A stretch of DNA of 64,000 nucleotides from Pedobacter sp. D749 (lineage in GTDB: Bacteria; Bacteroidota; Bacteroidia; Sphingobacteriales; Sphingobacteriaceae). The notes under the pieces are model-generated. The model saw only the letters and a program-made list of their open reading frames with translations, was not told the origin of the DNA and did not search any database. The position numbers were made by a program, and so were the translations under genes. The stretch lies in contig NZ_CP079218.1 of NCBI RefSeq assembly GCF_019317285.1, positions 248,001 through 312,000 of the forward strand. Direction: 5' to 3'. This document shows, piece after piece, positions 37,688 through 48,668 of this stretch (position 1 is the stretch's first letter; every line of letters begins with the position of its first letter).

Positions 37688-37786
37688 ATTACCTCTTCTT
37701 TACCTATTGTTTACCCTTTCTTGCTACCAGGTTAACCCCAGGGTTACCCCTTGGTTACCCCGGCTTTACCCTTTGGTTACCTAAAA
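37688..37786. repeat. Nine-unit 11-bp tandem repeat, consensus nTTACCCCTTG
   Basis: Reading from 37688 the sequence divides into nine consecutive 11-base units, each with TTACC or a close variant at the same position, for example TTTACCTATTG (37699), TTTACCCTTTC (37710), GTTACCCCTTG (37743), GTTACCCCGGC (37754), TTTACCCTTTG (37765) and GTTACCTAAAA (37776). Unit 3 (TTGCTACCAGG) and unit 4 (TTAACCCCAGG) are the most divergent. The array ends against an inverted copy: GGCTTTACC (37762-37770) pairs with GGTAAAGCC (37786-37794). The following 130 bp are richer in GC than their surroundings. It lies in the 1070-bp gap between the SDR gene and katG. Confidence 0.7.
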
Positions 37787-38060
37787 GGTAAAGCCAGGGG
37801 CTTGTTTGGCCGAAGGGATGCCCTGCTTCTTGTTATGCTGCCCTTAAGCTGGCTGCCACAAGTGGTCAGGCTCCTGCACTACGGGCCAGCTGTAATGGCC
37901 CATTTTAGCTCACTATTCTCGCAAATTGACTCAATTTAGCCCATTTAAGTCCAAAATAAGGTGATAATGCCGTCTGACCGCTAGATTTGGAGCATGGATT
38001 TAAACATACCGGTATAATAGAAATCCTTAGAACAAATATTTTTTACTTAAAAACGAAAAT

Positions 38061-38199
38061 TATGGCGACGTATTCAAAAGGTGCAAATGGCGCATTCTCG
38101 GGTAAAGTAGGCAGTGTAATTGGCAGATCCTGCATCAGCAAGCGCAAAACGGGTGTCAGCTTCAGCAACAAAAGCACAGCCTGGAAAACACAAAGTTAA
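38061..38199 (+). pseudogene. DUF6266-like gene remnant
   Basis: ATG 38061 opens MATYSKGANGAFSGKVGSVIG, a near-perfect match to the N-terminus of DUF6266 proteins as I remember them from Pedobacter, which normally run to about 200 residues. Here the similarity is lost after about 22 codons and the frame stops at 38199 after 45 codons. No continuation is convincing in the other two frames. It is most simply a 3'-deleted remnant. A 45-residue functional peptide is the less likely alternative. Confidence 0.55.
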
Positions 38200-38325
38200 A
38201 AACGAAGGTACAGCACATTGATAAAAACATGAAGCCGCGTTTAGCCGTGATGTGGATAGGACTGATAGTGTACTTAGCCTGACTTACTGGCTAATGAGAA
38301 AATGGCGCTTCGCCTGAAAATTAAG

Positions 38326-38358
38326 ATGCTCCCCCTTAAAACCATTTTATGGGAGCAT
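38326..38358 (+). terminator. Terminator-like hairpin downstream of the DUF6266 remnant
   Basis: ATGCTCCC (38326-38333) pairs perfectly with GGGAGCAT (38351-38358) around a 17-nt loop. The following ATTTATATA tract is only weakly T-rich, so termination is uncertain. Confidence 0.4.
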
Positions 38359-38584
38359 TTATATAGCGCGTTCAATAAGGCAGCGCTAAATTGAATGTTT
38401 TACGAAACTGAATGAGATTTATTTTAAGCAACGATTAACGTAAAGTTAAATTTTATTGATTTAAGCCCCGGCATTCCTTCTAAATTGCTGATATGCTATA
38501 GTAATAGATGTTAACTATTCCGTTATAGAATTAAATGATTGTGATTAGTTCTTTCAATTCTCTAAATTTATATCATCTGGTTAA

Positions 38585-40900
<2,316 letters not shown>

Positions 40901-40917
40901 ACCTTAACTGCATCACA

Positions 40918-41208
40918 GGTTTATAAAGAGGCTGTATTATAGAGTGTAATTCAATTGATTTGTCACGTTGAGCCTGTCGAAACGTCTTTTAAGATGTTTC
41001 GACAGGTCCTTTATGGAGTTACAGACAAGTTACCATTTGGAAGACTCCAATAGAAAAATCGTCATTGCGAGGAACGAAGATAACCGAACGAAGCGAGCTC
41101 ATGAATGCCGTTAAAAACATATGCAAAAATGAATAATCTTAAGGCGAACGCTAGTAGCGATCGTTGTAAGATTGCTTCGTCGGCTGAAAAAGCCTTCTCG
41201 CAATGATG
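40918..41208. repeat. Composite palindromic repeats downstream of katG
   Basis: A segment GGCTGTATTATAGAGTGTAA (from 40930) recurs at 41536. CCTGTCGAAACGTCTT (40973-40988) pairs with AAGATGTTTCGACAGG (40991-41006), a near-perfect palindrome. Bases 41060-41208 are a third full copy of the CGTCATTGCGAG...CTCGCAATGA(C/T)G module, with the same internal insert (GATAACCGAAC) as the copy at 29629. There is no ORF that is more than a repeat shadow. Confidence 0.7.
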
Positions 41209-41245
41209 TTTATGTAAACAACTGATATTTAGTGTTATTTTTTTG

Positions 41246-41400
41246 ACCATATAAGACATTTAAGAACCATATAAGCTTACATGTCCTTATGTGGTGTGAA
41301 AGCCTAAAGATTATTTAATGAATTAGATGTTCTTAGGTGTCTAAGGTGGTTAATTAACCTGCATAGTCTTTAATTTTTACGACTACCTTAGACATCTTAG
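41246..41400. repeat. Double inverted-repeat element
   Basis: The first part has a direct pair ACCATATAAG (41247 and 41267) and a partial inverted copy CTTATGTGGT (about 41286-41295). The second part has arms CTTAGGTGTCTAAGGTGGT (41332-41350) and ACTACCTTAGACATCTTAG (41382-41400), matching at 16 of 19 positions, around a loop that includes the perfect palindrome GGTTAATTAACC (41348-41359). It is non-coding. Confidence 0.6.
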
Positions 41401-41501
41401 CTCAATGAGTTTTGCAGGATGCAAAATCTTAAACATAATACGTTAGAAAGCGCATATAGGACGTCATTTCTATATTTTTCAGGCAACAGACCTGATGGTT
41501 A

Positions 41502-41789
41502 CTCGCAATGACGATTCTTGTAGCCTAAAGGTTTATAAAGGGGCTGTATTATAGAGTGTAATTCAATCAATTTGTCTCGTTGAGCCTGTCGATGAATCGG
41601 AACAAGGTCGTCGAAATGCCTTTTAAGGCATTTAAAATAGGTCCTTGGACAAGGTAACATTGATATGCTCCAATAAAATGGTCGTCATCTCGACTGTAGC
41701 GCAGCGAAATGGAGAGATCTATTAAGTTAGATTTAGCTTCGCTGAGCACTTCGTGGTTCTCGACTGCGTTGCACTCCGCTCGAAATGAC
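41502..41789. repeat. Further REP-like modules upstream of the orphan susC
   Basis: A half module CTCGCAATGACG (41502-41513), a second copy of the segment seen at 40930 (41536-41580), and a palindromic module 41684-41789 (GTCATCTCGAC at one end, CTCGAAATGAC at the other) lie in series. They are related to 29469-29547 and 31315-31417. Confidence 0.6.
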
Positions 41790-41830
41790 GGTAACTCGAG
41801 GAGATTTTTACGCGTGGGTTAATTGCTGTC

Positions 41831-41876
41831 TTTTAAGAAATAAAAAAATCTTTTAAGATTTTTTTATTTCTTAAAA
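41831..41876. repeat. Perfect AT-rich palindrome with 22-bp arms
   Basis: The left arm (41831-41852, beginning TTTTAAGAAATAAAAA) and the right arm (41855-41876) are exact reverse complements, separated by only two bases. It could extrude as a cruciform or, if transcribed, form a long hairpin with a T-rich 3' side, that is, a bidirectional terminator. No gene is adjacent on either side within several hundred bases. Confidence 0.75.
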
Positions 41877-42290
41877 CAATTCTCAAACTTATTTGTCTTT
41901 TAATTTCATTAGTTTGTTTGGTTTAGTTTTATTGGTGGATGCGAATAAAACAAAATAATTAGCCTCATAGAAATATGGGGCTTTCTCATTTATATACGGC
42001 AATACTCCATACACCTATATGGGTAAAAGTAATACTGATGAATGTTGCCGAGAAATCTGATTTCCTTCCTTTATAAAAAGAATAAATTTTTTCATCAGTT
42101 ATTAAAAATAACGCTTAACTAGGTGATATATAATGAATTTAGGTTGCGACATTTTCTATTTTCATTAAATTTTTAATCAAAAATTTAATTGCCTGTAAAA
42201 GTAATCATACTGTATTCGGATTGATACGGAAATGTAATACTAGCGATCAAAATAATATTCTTGATTTTGTCATAAAATAATTAATATTGA

Positions 42291-42312
42291 ATTGATAAAT
42301 CGATTTATCAAT
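42291..42312. promoter_or_regulatory. Putative LacI-family operator 1
   Basis: This is a perfect 22-bp palindrome with central CG; its core is TTGATAAATCGATTTATCAA. LacI/GalR-family operators typically are palindromes with a central CG. It lies about 250 bp before the susC start at 42565. No LacI-type gene is in the window. Confidence 0.5.
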
Positions 42313-42494
42313 AACCAAATATGACGATGAGCTTAAGAATATTTACGCGCTGTGGTGCAGTACATGTCTGTGTAATTTATTTGTGTGTAGTTTTAACCCG
42401 TTTAAAACATGATTTTCCATCACATAAAATTGCTTTTAACTCAAAGCCTTCTGATTAAAAATGATGATTGCCGTCAATTGTTTTTTTGATAACG

Positions 42495-42510
42495 GATAAA
42501 ACGTTTTATC
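42495..42510. promoter_or_regulatory. Putative LacI-family operator 2
   Basis: GATAAAACGTTTTATC is a perfect 16-bp palindrome with central CG, 54 bp before the susC ATG. It shares the GATAAA/TTTATC outer half-site and central CG with the palindrome at 42291, supporting recognition by the same regulator. Confidence 0.55.
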
Positions 42511-42564
42511 TGCTGGCAGTTTAAGCGATATATTATTAACTAACCATTTACTAAACCTAAACCA

Positions 42565-45500
42565 ATGAAAATTAATCTACTAAAGATTTCAGGGCTTTCT
42601 GTGCTTTTTTTGCTCAATAGTCCTGCTTTTTCGATGAATCCGGTTGCTGAAAAATCCGGGGGATTTTCTGAACTGAATGTACCTTTAGTACATATTCAGA
42701 ACCGAAAAGTAATTACCGGAACCGTAACAGACGAAAAAAACCTGCCTATTCCCGGAGTGGGCATCAAAAACATTTCTTCAGGTAAAACTGCGGTAACTGA
42801 CGAAGCTGGTAAATTCAGCATTGAGGCCAACCCGAACGATGTGATCCGTTTTTCTTATGTGGGTTACCAAAATAAAGATGTTACCATAGGGAACGAAGCG
42901 AATATCAGTGTTAAAATGCTGCCTGCCGAAGCCAATAAGTTAGATGAAGTGGTGGTAATTGGTTATGGATCGGTGAAAAAAACAGACCTTACCGGTTCTG
43001 TTGGTGTGGTAAAAGCCAGCGAACTGCAGGAACGTCCGTCTTCATCGCTAAACCAGGCACTCGCTGGCCGGATCTCGGGCGTACAGGTAAACACCAACTC
43101 GGGTAGACCCGGCGGTCAGACGAATATCAAAATTCGTGGCTTTAGTTCAATCAATACGAGCAACAATCCGCTTTATGTGGTAGATGGTGTGGCTTTGCCG
43201 GTGGGCTCGCAAACCCAAAACAGTAATGCTATTGATTACATTAACCCAAGTGATATTGCTTCTGTAGAGGTTTTAAAAGATGCATCTTCAACAGCAATAT
43301 ACGGTGCAAGAGGTGCAAATGGGGTAATTTTAATTACGACCAAAAAAGGAACAGCAAATACCCAGCGCATTACCTACGATGCAGATTTTGGCATCAATAC
43401 ATTGGCCGCACATCATGTAAAGATGCTTGATGCTTTTGAGTATGTTAAAGTGCAGGACCTGGCTTATGAGAATATTAAGGTTTACGATCCGGTAGGTTGG
43501 GCAGCAGGAAGTTACGCATCCACACCCGTTCCAAAAGCAGCCAGAATTGCCTTACCTCAGTTTTTCGATAGCAATGGAAATCCATTATATAACACCGATT
43601 GGTTAAAGGAATCTACACAGAATAAACTTTCGCAAAATCACCAGCTGGGTTTTACAGGTGGAAACGAAAATAGCACTTACGGTGTTTTTGCAGGCTATCG
43701 CGATGACGAGGGGCTTTTGCTGAATTCTTATTTAAAACGTTATTCGGGCAGGTTTAATTTCGACAGTAAAATTAAACCCTGGTTAAAGGTAGGTGGTAAT
43801 TTGAGCTACAATAACCAGAATGAAAACATTGTTGATCAGGGCACAGGTGGATTAAATTCTGTCCGTATGATTACAGAAGCATTCCCTTTTCTGCCCATTA
43901 AACTGGCAGATGGCAAGTGGGGCGATAATAAACTGATTCCATGGGCCGAAGGGGGATCCAATCCGGTACACATTTTAACCGATCAGAAATACGGAATGGT
44001 TACCCAAACTGCTTTGGGAAGTATTTACTCTACCATTAGCTTTAGCAAAGATTTAGAATTCCGTACCCAGTTAGGTGCCAATATTGTGAGCCGTAACATT
44101 AACGAGTACAATGCCAAACAATTATACGGGATCTCTGATGGACAGAATGGAACGGCGAATGTAACCAATGATCGGGAAACCTTCTGGTCGCTGGAAAACT
44201 ATTTAACCTATAACAAACGTTTTGCCGAATCGCATGCCATTAATGCCTTATTGGGGATCTCCTGGCAGGCTACCAACTTCTTTAGCAATACCAGCCATGC
44301 TGAGAATTTTGTAACCGATTTTTACGGAAACAATAACATGGGCTCCGGAAGTAAATCGATTACAGTGGGCTCCAGCCGGAACCGGTCGGCTTTTAACTCT
44401 TATTTTGGCAGGTTAAACTACGCCTTTAAAGATAAATACCTGGTTACTTTTACAGGCAGGGTAGATGGATCATCCAAATTCGGAGAGAACCATAAATTCG
44501 CCTTTTTCCCTTCAGCAGCACTGGCCTGGAAAGCCTCAGACGAGGAATTCCTTAAAGGAAACAAAACCATCTCTAACCTAAAACTAAGAACGAGTTATGG
44601 TTTAAGTGGTAACTCAGAGCTCCCGGCTTATCAGTCGCTCGCTACATTGGTTAATAATTCAGCTATTATTAATGATAGCAGGGTAACAGGTATCGGTGTA
44701 GGCAGGCTGGCCAATCCTGACCTGGTTTGGGAAAAAACAGCACAGGTTGATGCGGGTTTAGAGCTTGGCTTATTGAATAACCGCATCAATTTAGAGGCTG
44801 ATCTTTATTACAGAAAAACAACCGACATGTTATTGGATGCGCCAGTTCCACGTACCACAGGGTACTCGGTGATCAGAAAAAATGTAGGGTCTATGCAAAA
44901 CAAAGGTTTAGATTTAGGGATTAATACGGTAAACGTACAAACCGACAATTTTACCTGGAAAACCAGTTTCAATATCTCCCTTAACCGCAACAAGGTACTT
45001 TCGTTGGCTACTCCTGATGATATTTTTGGTGTGGGTAACCCAAATTTCACCAATCAAACTGGTATTATCAGGGTAGGTGAGCCTGTGGGTTCATTCTGGG
45101 GGCTGGTACGTTTAGGCACCTGGAGCGAAGCCGAAAGGGCAGAAGCAGCCAAATATGTAAGTTACCGTGGTGGTAAAACCTTGCTTCCGGGCGATATTAA
45201 ATATTTGGATGTAAACGGCGATCATGCCATTACAGATGCCGACCGCCAGATTATCGGTAACGGAACACCGAAAGGCTGGGGATCCTTTGGTAACTCCTTC
45301 CGCTATAAAAACTTAGAGCTGATTGTAGAACTTCAATACTCTTATGGCAATGATGTGCTGAATATGACCCATCACTCAGGTGAAGACAGACAGGTGCAGG
45401 CCAATAGTTTCGCCAGCGTATTAAATGCCTGGACTCCACAGAATCAAAATACACCGATTGCCGCAATCAGGGATCAATCTGCCGGGTATGTAACCAATGT

Positions 45501-45765
45501 AGATACCCACTGGTTAGAAGACGGTTCTTTTATCCGTGGAAAAAACCTTTTGCTGGGTTATACTTTTGATAAGACACTTGTCGAAAAATTACGCTTAAAC
45601 AGGCTTCGTGTTTATGCATCTGTTCAAAATTTCTTCCTGGCAACTAAGTATACCGGTAACGACCCTGAGGTAACTACTTATGGAAATGCATTTGCACAAG
45701 GCCAAACATTTTTCGATTATCCAAAGCCAACTACTTTCATGGTAGGATTAAACATTGGATTATAA
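42565..45765 (+). CDS. SusC/RagA family TonB-dependent transporter (orphan pair)
   Basis: A 1066-residue SusC-like protein. A signal peptide (MKINLLKISGLSVLFLLNSP...FSMN) is followed by a CarboxypepD_reg-like domain (VITGTVTDEKNLPIPGVGIKN), TonB-box-like VVVIGYGSVKK, plug motifs (IKIRGFSSI, DASSTAIYGARGANGVI) and a barrel ending in FMVGLNIGL. The SusD gene follows after 24 bp. No glycosidase, peptidase or local regulator accompanies the pair, so substrate cannot be predicted. Two LacI-type palindromes upstream suggest control by a sugar-responsive repressor encoded elsewhere. Confidence 0.95.
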   Translation: MKINLLKISGLSVLFLLNSPAFSMNPVAEKSGGFSELNVPLVHIQNRKVITGTVTDEKNLPIPGVGIKNISSGKTAVTDEAGKFSIEANPNDVIRFSYVGYQNKDVTIGNEANISVKMLPAEANKLDEVVVIGYGSVKKTDLTGSVGVVKASELQERPSSSLNQALAGRISGVQVNTNSGRPGGQTNIKIRGFSSINTSNNPLYVVDGVALPVGSQTQNSNAIDYINPSDIASVEVLKDASSTAIYGARGANGVILITTKKGTANTQRITYDADFGINTLAAHHVKMLDAFEYVKVQDLAYENIKVYDPVGWAAGSYASTPVPKAARIALPQFFDSNGNPLYNTDWLKESTQNKLSQNHQLGFTGGNENSTYGVFAGYRDDEGLLLNSYLKRYSGRFNFDSKIKPWLKVGGNLSYNNQNENIVDQGTGGLNSVRMITEAFPFLPIKLADGKWGDNKLIPWAEGGSNPVHILTDQKYGMVTQTALGSIYSTISFSKDLEFRTQLGANIVSRNINEYNAKQLYGISDGQNGTANVTNDRETFWSLENYLTYNKRFAESHAINALLGISWQATNFFSNTSHAENFVTDFYGNNNMGSGSKSITVGSSRNRSAFNSYFGRLNYAFKDKYLVTFTGRVDGSSKFGENHKFAFFPSAALAWKASDEEFLKGNKTISNLKLRTSYGLSGNSELPAYQSLATLVNNSAIINDSRVTGIGVGRLANPDLVWEKTAQVDAGLELGLLNNRINLEADLYYRKTTDMLLDAPVPRTTGYSVIRKNVGSMQNKGLDLGINTVNVQTDNFTWKTSFNISLNRNKVLSLATPDDIFGVGNPNFTNQTGIIRVGEPVGSFWGLVRLGTWSEAERAEAAKYVSYRGGKTLLPGDIKYLDVNGDHAITDADRQIIGNGTPKGWGSFGNSFRYKNLELIVELQYSYGNDVLNMTHHSGEDRQVQANSFASVLNAWTPQNQNTPIAAIRDQSAGYVTNVDTHWLEDGSFIRGKNLLLGYTFDKTLVEKLRLNRLRVYASVQNFFLATKYTGNDPEVTTYGNAFAQGQTFFDYPKPTTFMVGLNIGL

Positions 45766-45789
45766 CATTAACTAAAGAAAGGATATCAC

Positions 45790-47346
45790 ATGAAAATAAA
45801 CATAAAAAATATCGCTGCTTTGTTGTTGCTCAGCGTCGCTATAATCGGGAACCCAGGCTGTAAGAAGTTTTTAGATGAAACAGATCCCACTAATCTTTCT
45901 CCCGATAATTTTTACACTTTACCAGAACATGCCGAAGCAGGTATTGCTGCTGTTTATGCAGAGATCAGGTTTATTGGAAACGGGGCTGGTATTTATTCCA
46001 ACAACTGGCAGATGCTGGATGCGCCAACCGGGATACAATCTACCGAAACCGCACAAAACTCCGATCTGAACAATTTATATTCACTCATTTATGATGGCAC
46101 AAACCTGCATGTTAACCAGAACTGGAATGGATTTTATAAAGTAATTGCACAAGCCAACCTGGTGTTAGATAAAGTTCCGGGCATTAACCCGATGGACAAT
46201 GCGCAGAAAAAAAGGATTTTGGGAGAGGCTGCTTTCATCAGGGCCTGGGCCTATTTTTACCTGGTACGTTTATGGGGCGATGTGCCTTTAATCACTAAAC
46301 CGATTACCAGCCCTAACGATCCTAATTTTTCTCCTTCACGTACACCACAAGAACAGGTTTACAAACTCATTGTTGACGATCTGGTGGCTGCAGAAGCGGC
46401 CGGTTTGCCTTTTATGGATGCCAGTGGACGGGTTTCTACAGCAGCAATTAAATCTGAACTGGCAAAGGTATATTTAACCATGGCCGGGCAACCCCTTAAC
46501 AAAGGAGCAGCTTATTATAAATTAGCTGCAGATAAAGCTAAAGAGGTAATCGATTATTCAACCGGTAATCCGGCATCACTTGGTTTGTTTTCTGATTATG
46601 GAGCCATGCACGATGCAAAGAATGACAATAAAGTGGAGCATTTATTCGGGATCCAGTACAATGATGCTGCCGGAGCCGGTAACCCTTTGCAGTCATCTTA
46701 TTTACCTTTGCACCAGCCATTGGTTTCTAAAATTGACGGGATTGGAACGGCTATTCCAACGGCCAGTTTTTATGGCTCGTATGAGGCAGGAGATTTAAGG
46801 GCTAAGAACAGAGAAGGTTATTTCTTTACCGACTATTATACCGATGGATTTAAAATGCCGCTGGTTAACCGTGGTAAACCTTATATTTTTAAACACTTTG
46901 ATCTGATTGCGAATGGAACGTTAGGCGTGGAGGGAACCAGCAGGAGCGATCTGAACATTCCACAGATTCGTTATGCCGAAACCCTATTAATTTATGCTGA
47001 AGCACAAAACAGAGCAGATGGTAGTCCGAATGTTGCTGCCTATGCTGCGGTAAATACCGTGCGGAAAAGAGCGCAATTGGCTGATCTTGCAGGTTTAAAT
47101 CAGACACAGTTTGAAGAAGCCGTTTGGAGAGAGCGCTGGCATGAACTGTGTTACGAGGGCATTACCTGGTTTGATATGGTGCGGTTACGTAAAGTGTACA
47201 ATGAAAGCACCAATGGGTTCGATAATTTTGTTGGCCATATTAATAAAAGTGTAAACCAGCCTTTGCAAACCAAACATTTATTGTTCCCGATTCCTACTCC
47301 TGAAATCAAAAACAATCCTAACCTGACCCCAAACCCAGGTTATTAA
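45790..47346 (+). CDS. SusD/RagB family lipoprotein (orphan pair)
   Basis: A 518-residue SusD-like lipoprotein. The N-terminus MKINIKNIAALLLLSVAIIGNPGCKKFLDE has a lipobox with GC at the hydrophobic end. SusD blocks are clear: AAFIRAWAYFYLVRLWGDVPL, SPSRTPQEQVYKLIVDDL, RYAETLLIYAEAQNR, ERWHELCYEGITWFDMVR and LFPIPTPEI. It should act as the binding lid of the SusC encoded 24 bp upstream. A palindrome and a strong terminator follow the stop. Confidence 0.95.
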   Translation: MKINIKNIAALLLLSVAIIGNPGCKKFLDETDPTNLSPDNFYTLPEHAEAGIAAVYAEIRFIGNGAGIYSNNWQMLDAPTGIQSTETAQNSDLNNLYSLIYDGTNLHVNQNWNGFYKVIAQANLVLDKVPGINPMDNAQKKRILGEAAFIRAWAYFYLVRLWGDVPLITKPITSPNDPNFSPSRTPQEQVYKLIVDDLVAAEAAGLPFMDASGRVSTAAIKSELAKVYLTMAGQPLNKGAAYYKLAADKAKEVIDYSTGNPASLGLFSDYGAMHDAKNDNKVEHLFGIQYNDAAGAGNPLQSSYLPLHQPLVSKIDGIGTAIPTASFYGSYEAGDLRAKNREGYFFTDYYTDGFKMPLVNRGKPYIFKHFDLIANGTLGVEGTSRSDLNIPQIRYAETLLIYAEAQNRADGSPNVAAYAAVNTVRKRAQLADLAGLNQTQFEEAVWRERWHELCYEGITWFDMVRLRKVYNESTNGFDNFVGHINKSVNQPLQTKHLLFPIPTPEIKNNPNLTPNPGY

Positions 47347-47362
47347 ACAATAGTATTTTATT

Positions 47363-47445
47363 ATTCCTCATGGTTGGTGTCACACCGACCATGAGGAATG
47401 TTTTAACAAAAAGCGGGTGTCTGATATTTCGGATACCCGCTTTTT
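47363..47445 (+). terminator. Palindrome plus terminator after the orphan susD (copy 1)
   Basis: Bases 47363-47399 form a near-perfect palindrome (ATTCCTCATGGTTGGTGT against ACACCGACCATGAGGAAT, one G-U pair). A second hairpin at 47408-47445 pairs AAAAAGCGGGTGTC with GATACCCGCTTTTT and ends in T5, a good intrinsic terminator. The same two-hairpin arrangement recurs at 47691-47762. Confidence 0.75.
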
Positions 47446-47514
47446 CATTGTGGACACCCTGATCTGTAGCGCAGTGAGGCCACGAACTAAACCGGATTTT
47501 AAGCGAGAGAGGCC

Positions 47515-47603
47515 GTCATCCGATAGCTATTGGATCGAACGTAGTGGAATGGAGAAATATTTGAACTGTTTTAAAAGATCTCTCCACTGCGGTCGAGATG
47601 ACG
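47515..47603. repeat. REP-like module
   Basis: It begins GTCATCCGATAGC and ends CGGTCGAGATGAC, related to 29469-29547, 31315-31417 and 41684-41789. The flanking segment 47625-47675 resembles the right-end module of the MITE-like elements (CTTCATATTGATTTTTG). Confidence 0.55.
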
Positions 47604-47690
47604 ATATTTCGAGGCCGTTTATCGCCTTAAAATCTCCTTTCCTTCATATTGATTTTTGTGAAATAAATTAATCCTGCCATTTTTTCTAAT

Positions 47691-47762
47691 GGTTGGTGTC
47701 ACACCGACCATAAATAATATTTTCACAAAAAACGGGTGTTTGATATTTGGATACCCGTTTTT
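47691..47762 (+). repeat. Second copy of the two-hairpin unit
   Basis: GGTTGGTGTCACACCGACC (47691-47709) and a hairpin ACGGGTGT...ATACCCGT followed by TTTTT (about 47727-47762) repeat the copy at 47363-47445 with few changes. No gene directly precedes this copy, so it is probably a duplicated fragment. The rest of the 47347-48029 gap holds a small hairpin ACCCC/GGGGT near 47850 and no ORF. Confidence 0.65.
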
Positions 47763-47941
47763 AAATAGGTGAGTAGAATATTAATCAAAGTCTTCATCTG
47801 CTGAATGAAGCGTAGTGAAATGGAGATCTAAATAATCAATAATTACCACCCCTAATCGGGGGTATAAATGGATTTTAAGGCGATTCGTAAATTGCGTTTA
47901 AAAAAATAACGTACGAAAGGGCTTTTTTAATTTATTAGGCT

Positions 47942-47949
47942 TATTTTTG
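47942..47949 (+). promoter_or_regulatory. Probable -7 box of the cupin gene
   Basis: TATTTTTG followed by C matches the TAnnTTTG consensus, 80 bp before the ATG. The leader contains a hairpin CACAGG/CCTGTG at about 47967-47991. No -33 box is evident. Confidence 0.4.
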
Positions 47950-48029
47950 CGGCAAATTATTGAACCACACAGGCGATGGATAAATCCCTGTGAACCTCAA
48001 CAATCATTAGAAAAGCTAATATTTTATCA

Positions 48030-48527
48030 ATGACAAACGACAAAAAAGAAATATTCGAAAGCGTAGCGCAACGTTTAAAAATTGAAGGTTTTAATGTAGT
48101 AAACCGTGATGAAACCCGTCCTTGGGGTGGTTTCTTTGTAATAGATGAAGCGCAGGCGCAACAATTTGCTGATACTTATTTTGATGGATTAAATGTTGAA
48201 GACCTTAAAATTGGCGGTAAATTAAGTCCTAAAATTTTAATCGTTGCACCAAATACACGTCTTTCGTGGCAATATCACCACCGCAGAGCTGAGATTTGGC
48301 AAGTGGTTACCGGTACCGTTGGTATTAAAACCAGCCAAACTGACGAAGAAGGTGAAGTGAAAAAATACGCACCAAAAGACCAGATTAAATTACAACAAGG
48401 CGAACGCCACCGTTTAATCGGTTTAGAAGACTGGGGTGTTGTTGCAGAAATATGGCAACATACCGATGCTTCAAACCCATCAGATGAAAGCGATATCGTA
48501 CGTGTTCAAGACGATTTTGGTAGATAA
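48030..48527 (+). CDS. Mannose-6-phosphate isomerase-like cupin protein
   Basis: A 165-residue cytoplasmic single-domain cupin. DETRPWGGFFVID near the start and LSPKILIVAPNTRLSWQYHHRRAEIW in the middle resemble the type II phosphomannose isomerase/guanylyltransferase cupin; the two histidines of QYHHRRAE and the histidine in QGERHRL are candidate metal ligands. It could be a sugar-phosphate isomerase or a sugar-binding cupin; the size is that of the isolated cupin domain rather than of full PMI. It has its own promoter box at 47942 and a strong terminator at 48544, so it appears monocistronic. Confidence 0.8.
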   Translation: MTNDKKEIFESVAQRLKIEGFNVVNRDETRPWGGFFVIDEAQAQQFADTYFDGLNVEDLKIGGKLSPKILIVAPNTRLSWQYHHRRAEIWQVVTGTVGIKTSQTDEEGEVKKYAPKDQIKLQQGERHRLIGLEDWGVVAEIWQHTDASNPSDESDIVRVQDDFGR

Positions 48528-48543
48528 TAAATAATAAAATAAT

Positions 48544-48580
48544 AGAATCCTGTTCTATATAGTCGAGCAGGATTCTTTTT
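48544..48580 (+). terminator. Terminator of the cupin gene
   Basis: AGAATCCTGTTC pairs with GAGCAGGATTCT (one G-U pair) around a 10-nt loop, followed by TTTTTG. It is 16 bp after the stop codon. Confidence 0.8.
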
Positions 48581-48668
48581 GTCTAAACGGATCAGCTAGC
48601 GTAGTTTTTGTGCACTTCGAAAACTAAATGCTTTCCAAATACGTTTATATAGTATACACACCCCATAC

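Noticed and set aside
37751..37939. 62-codon ORF over the 11-bp repeat array
   Set aside because: The 11-bp period is not a multiple of three, so the protein is not repetitive and shows no family features; it is probably an accidental frame in GC-richer DNA.
40918..41789. Spaced palindromes as a CRISPR array
   Set aside because: Repeat units differ in length and sequence, spacing is irregular, and no cas gene is present.
47417..47671. 84-codon ORF between the two hairpin units
   Set aside because: It runs through a terminator and a REP module; its frame is a shadow of repeats.
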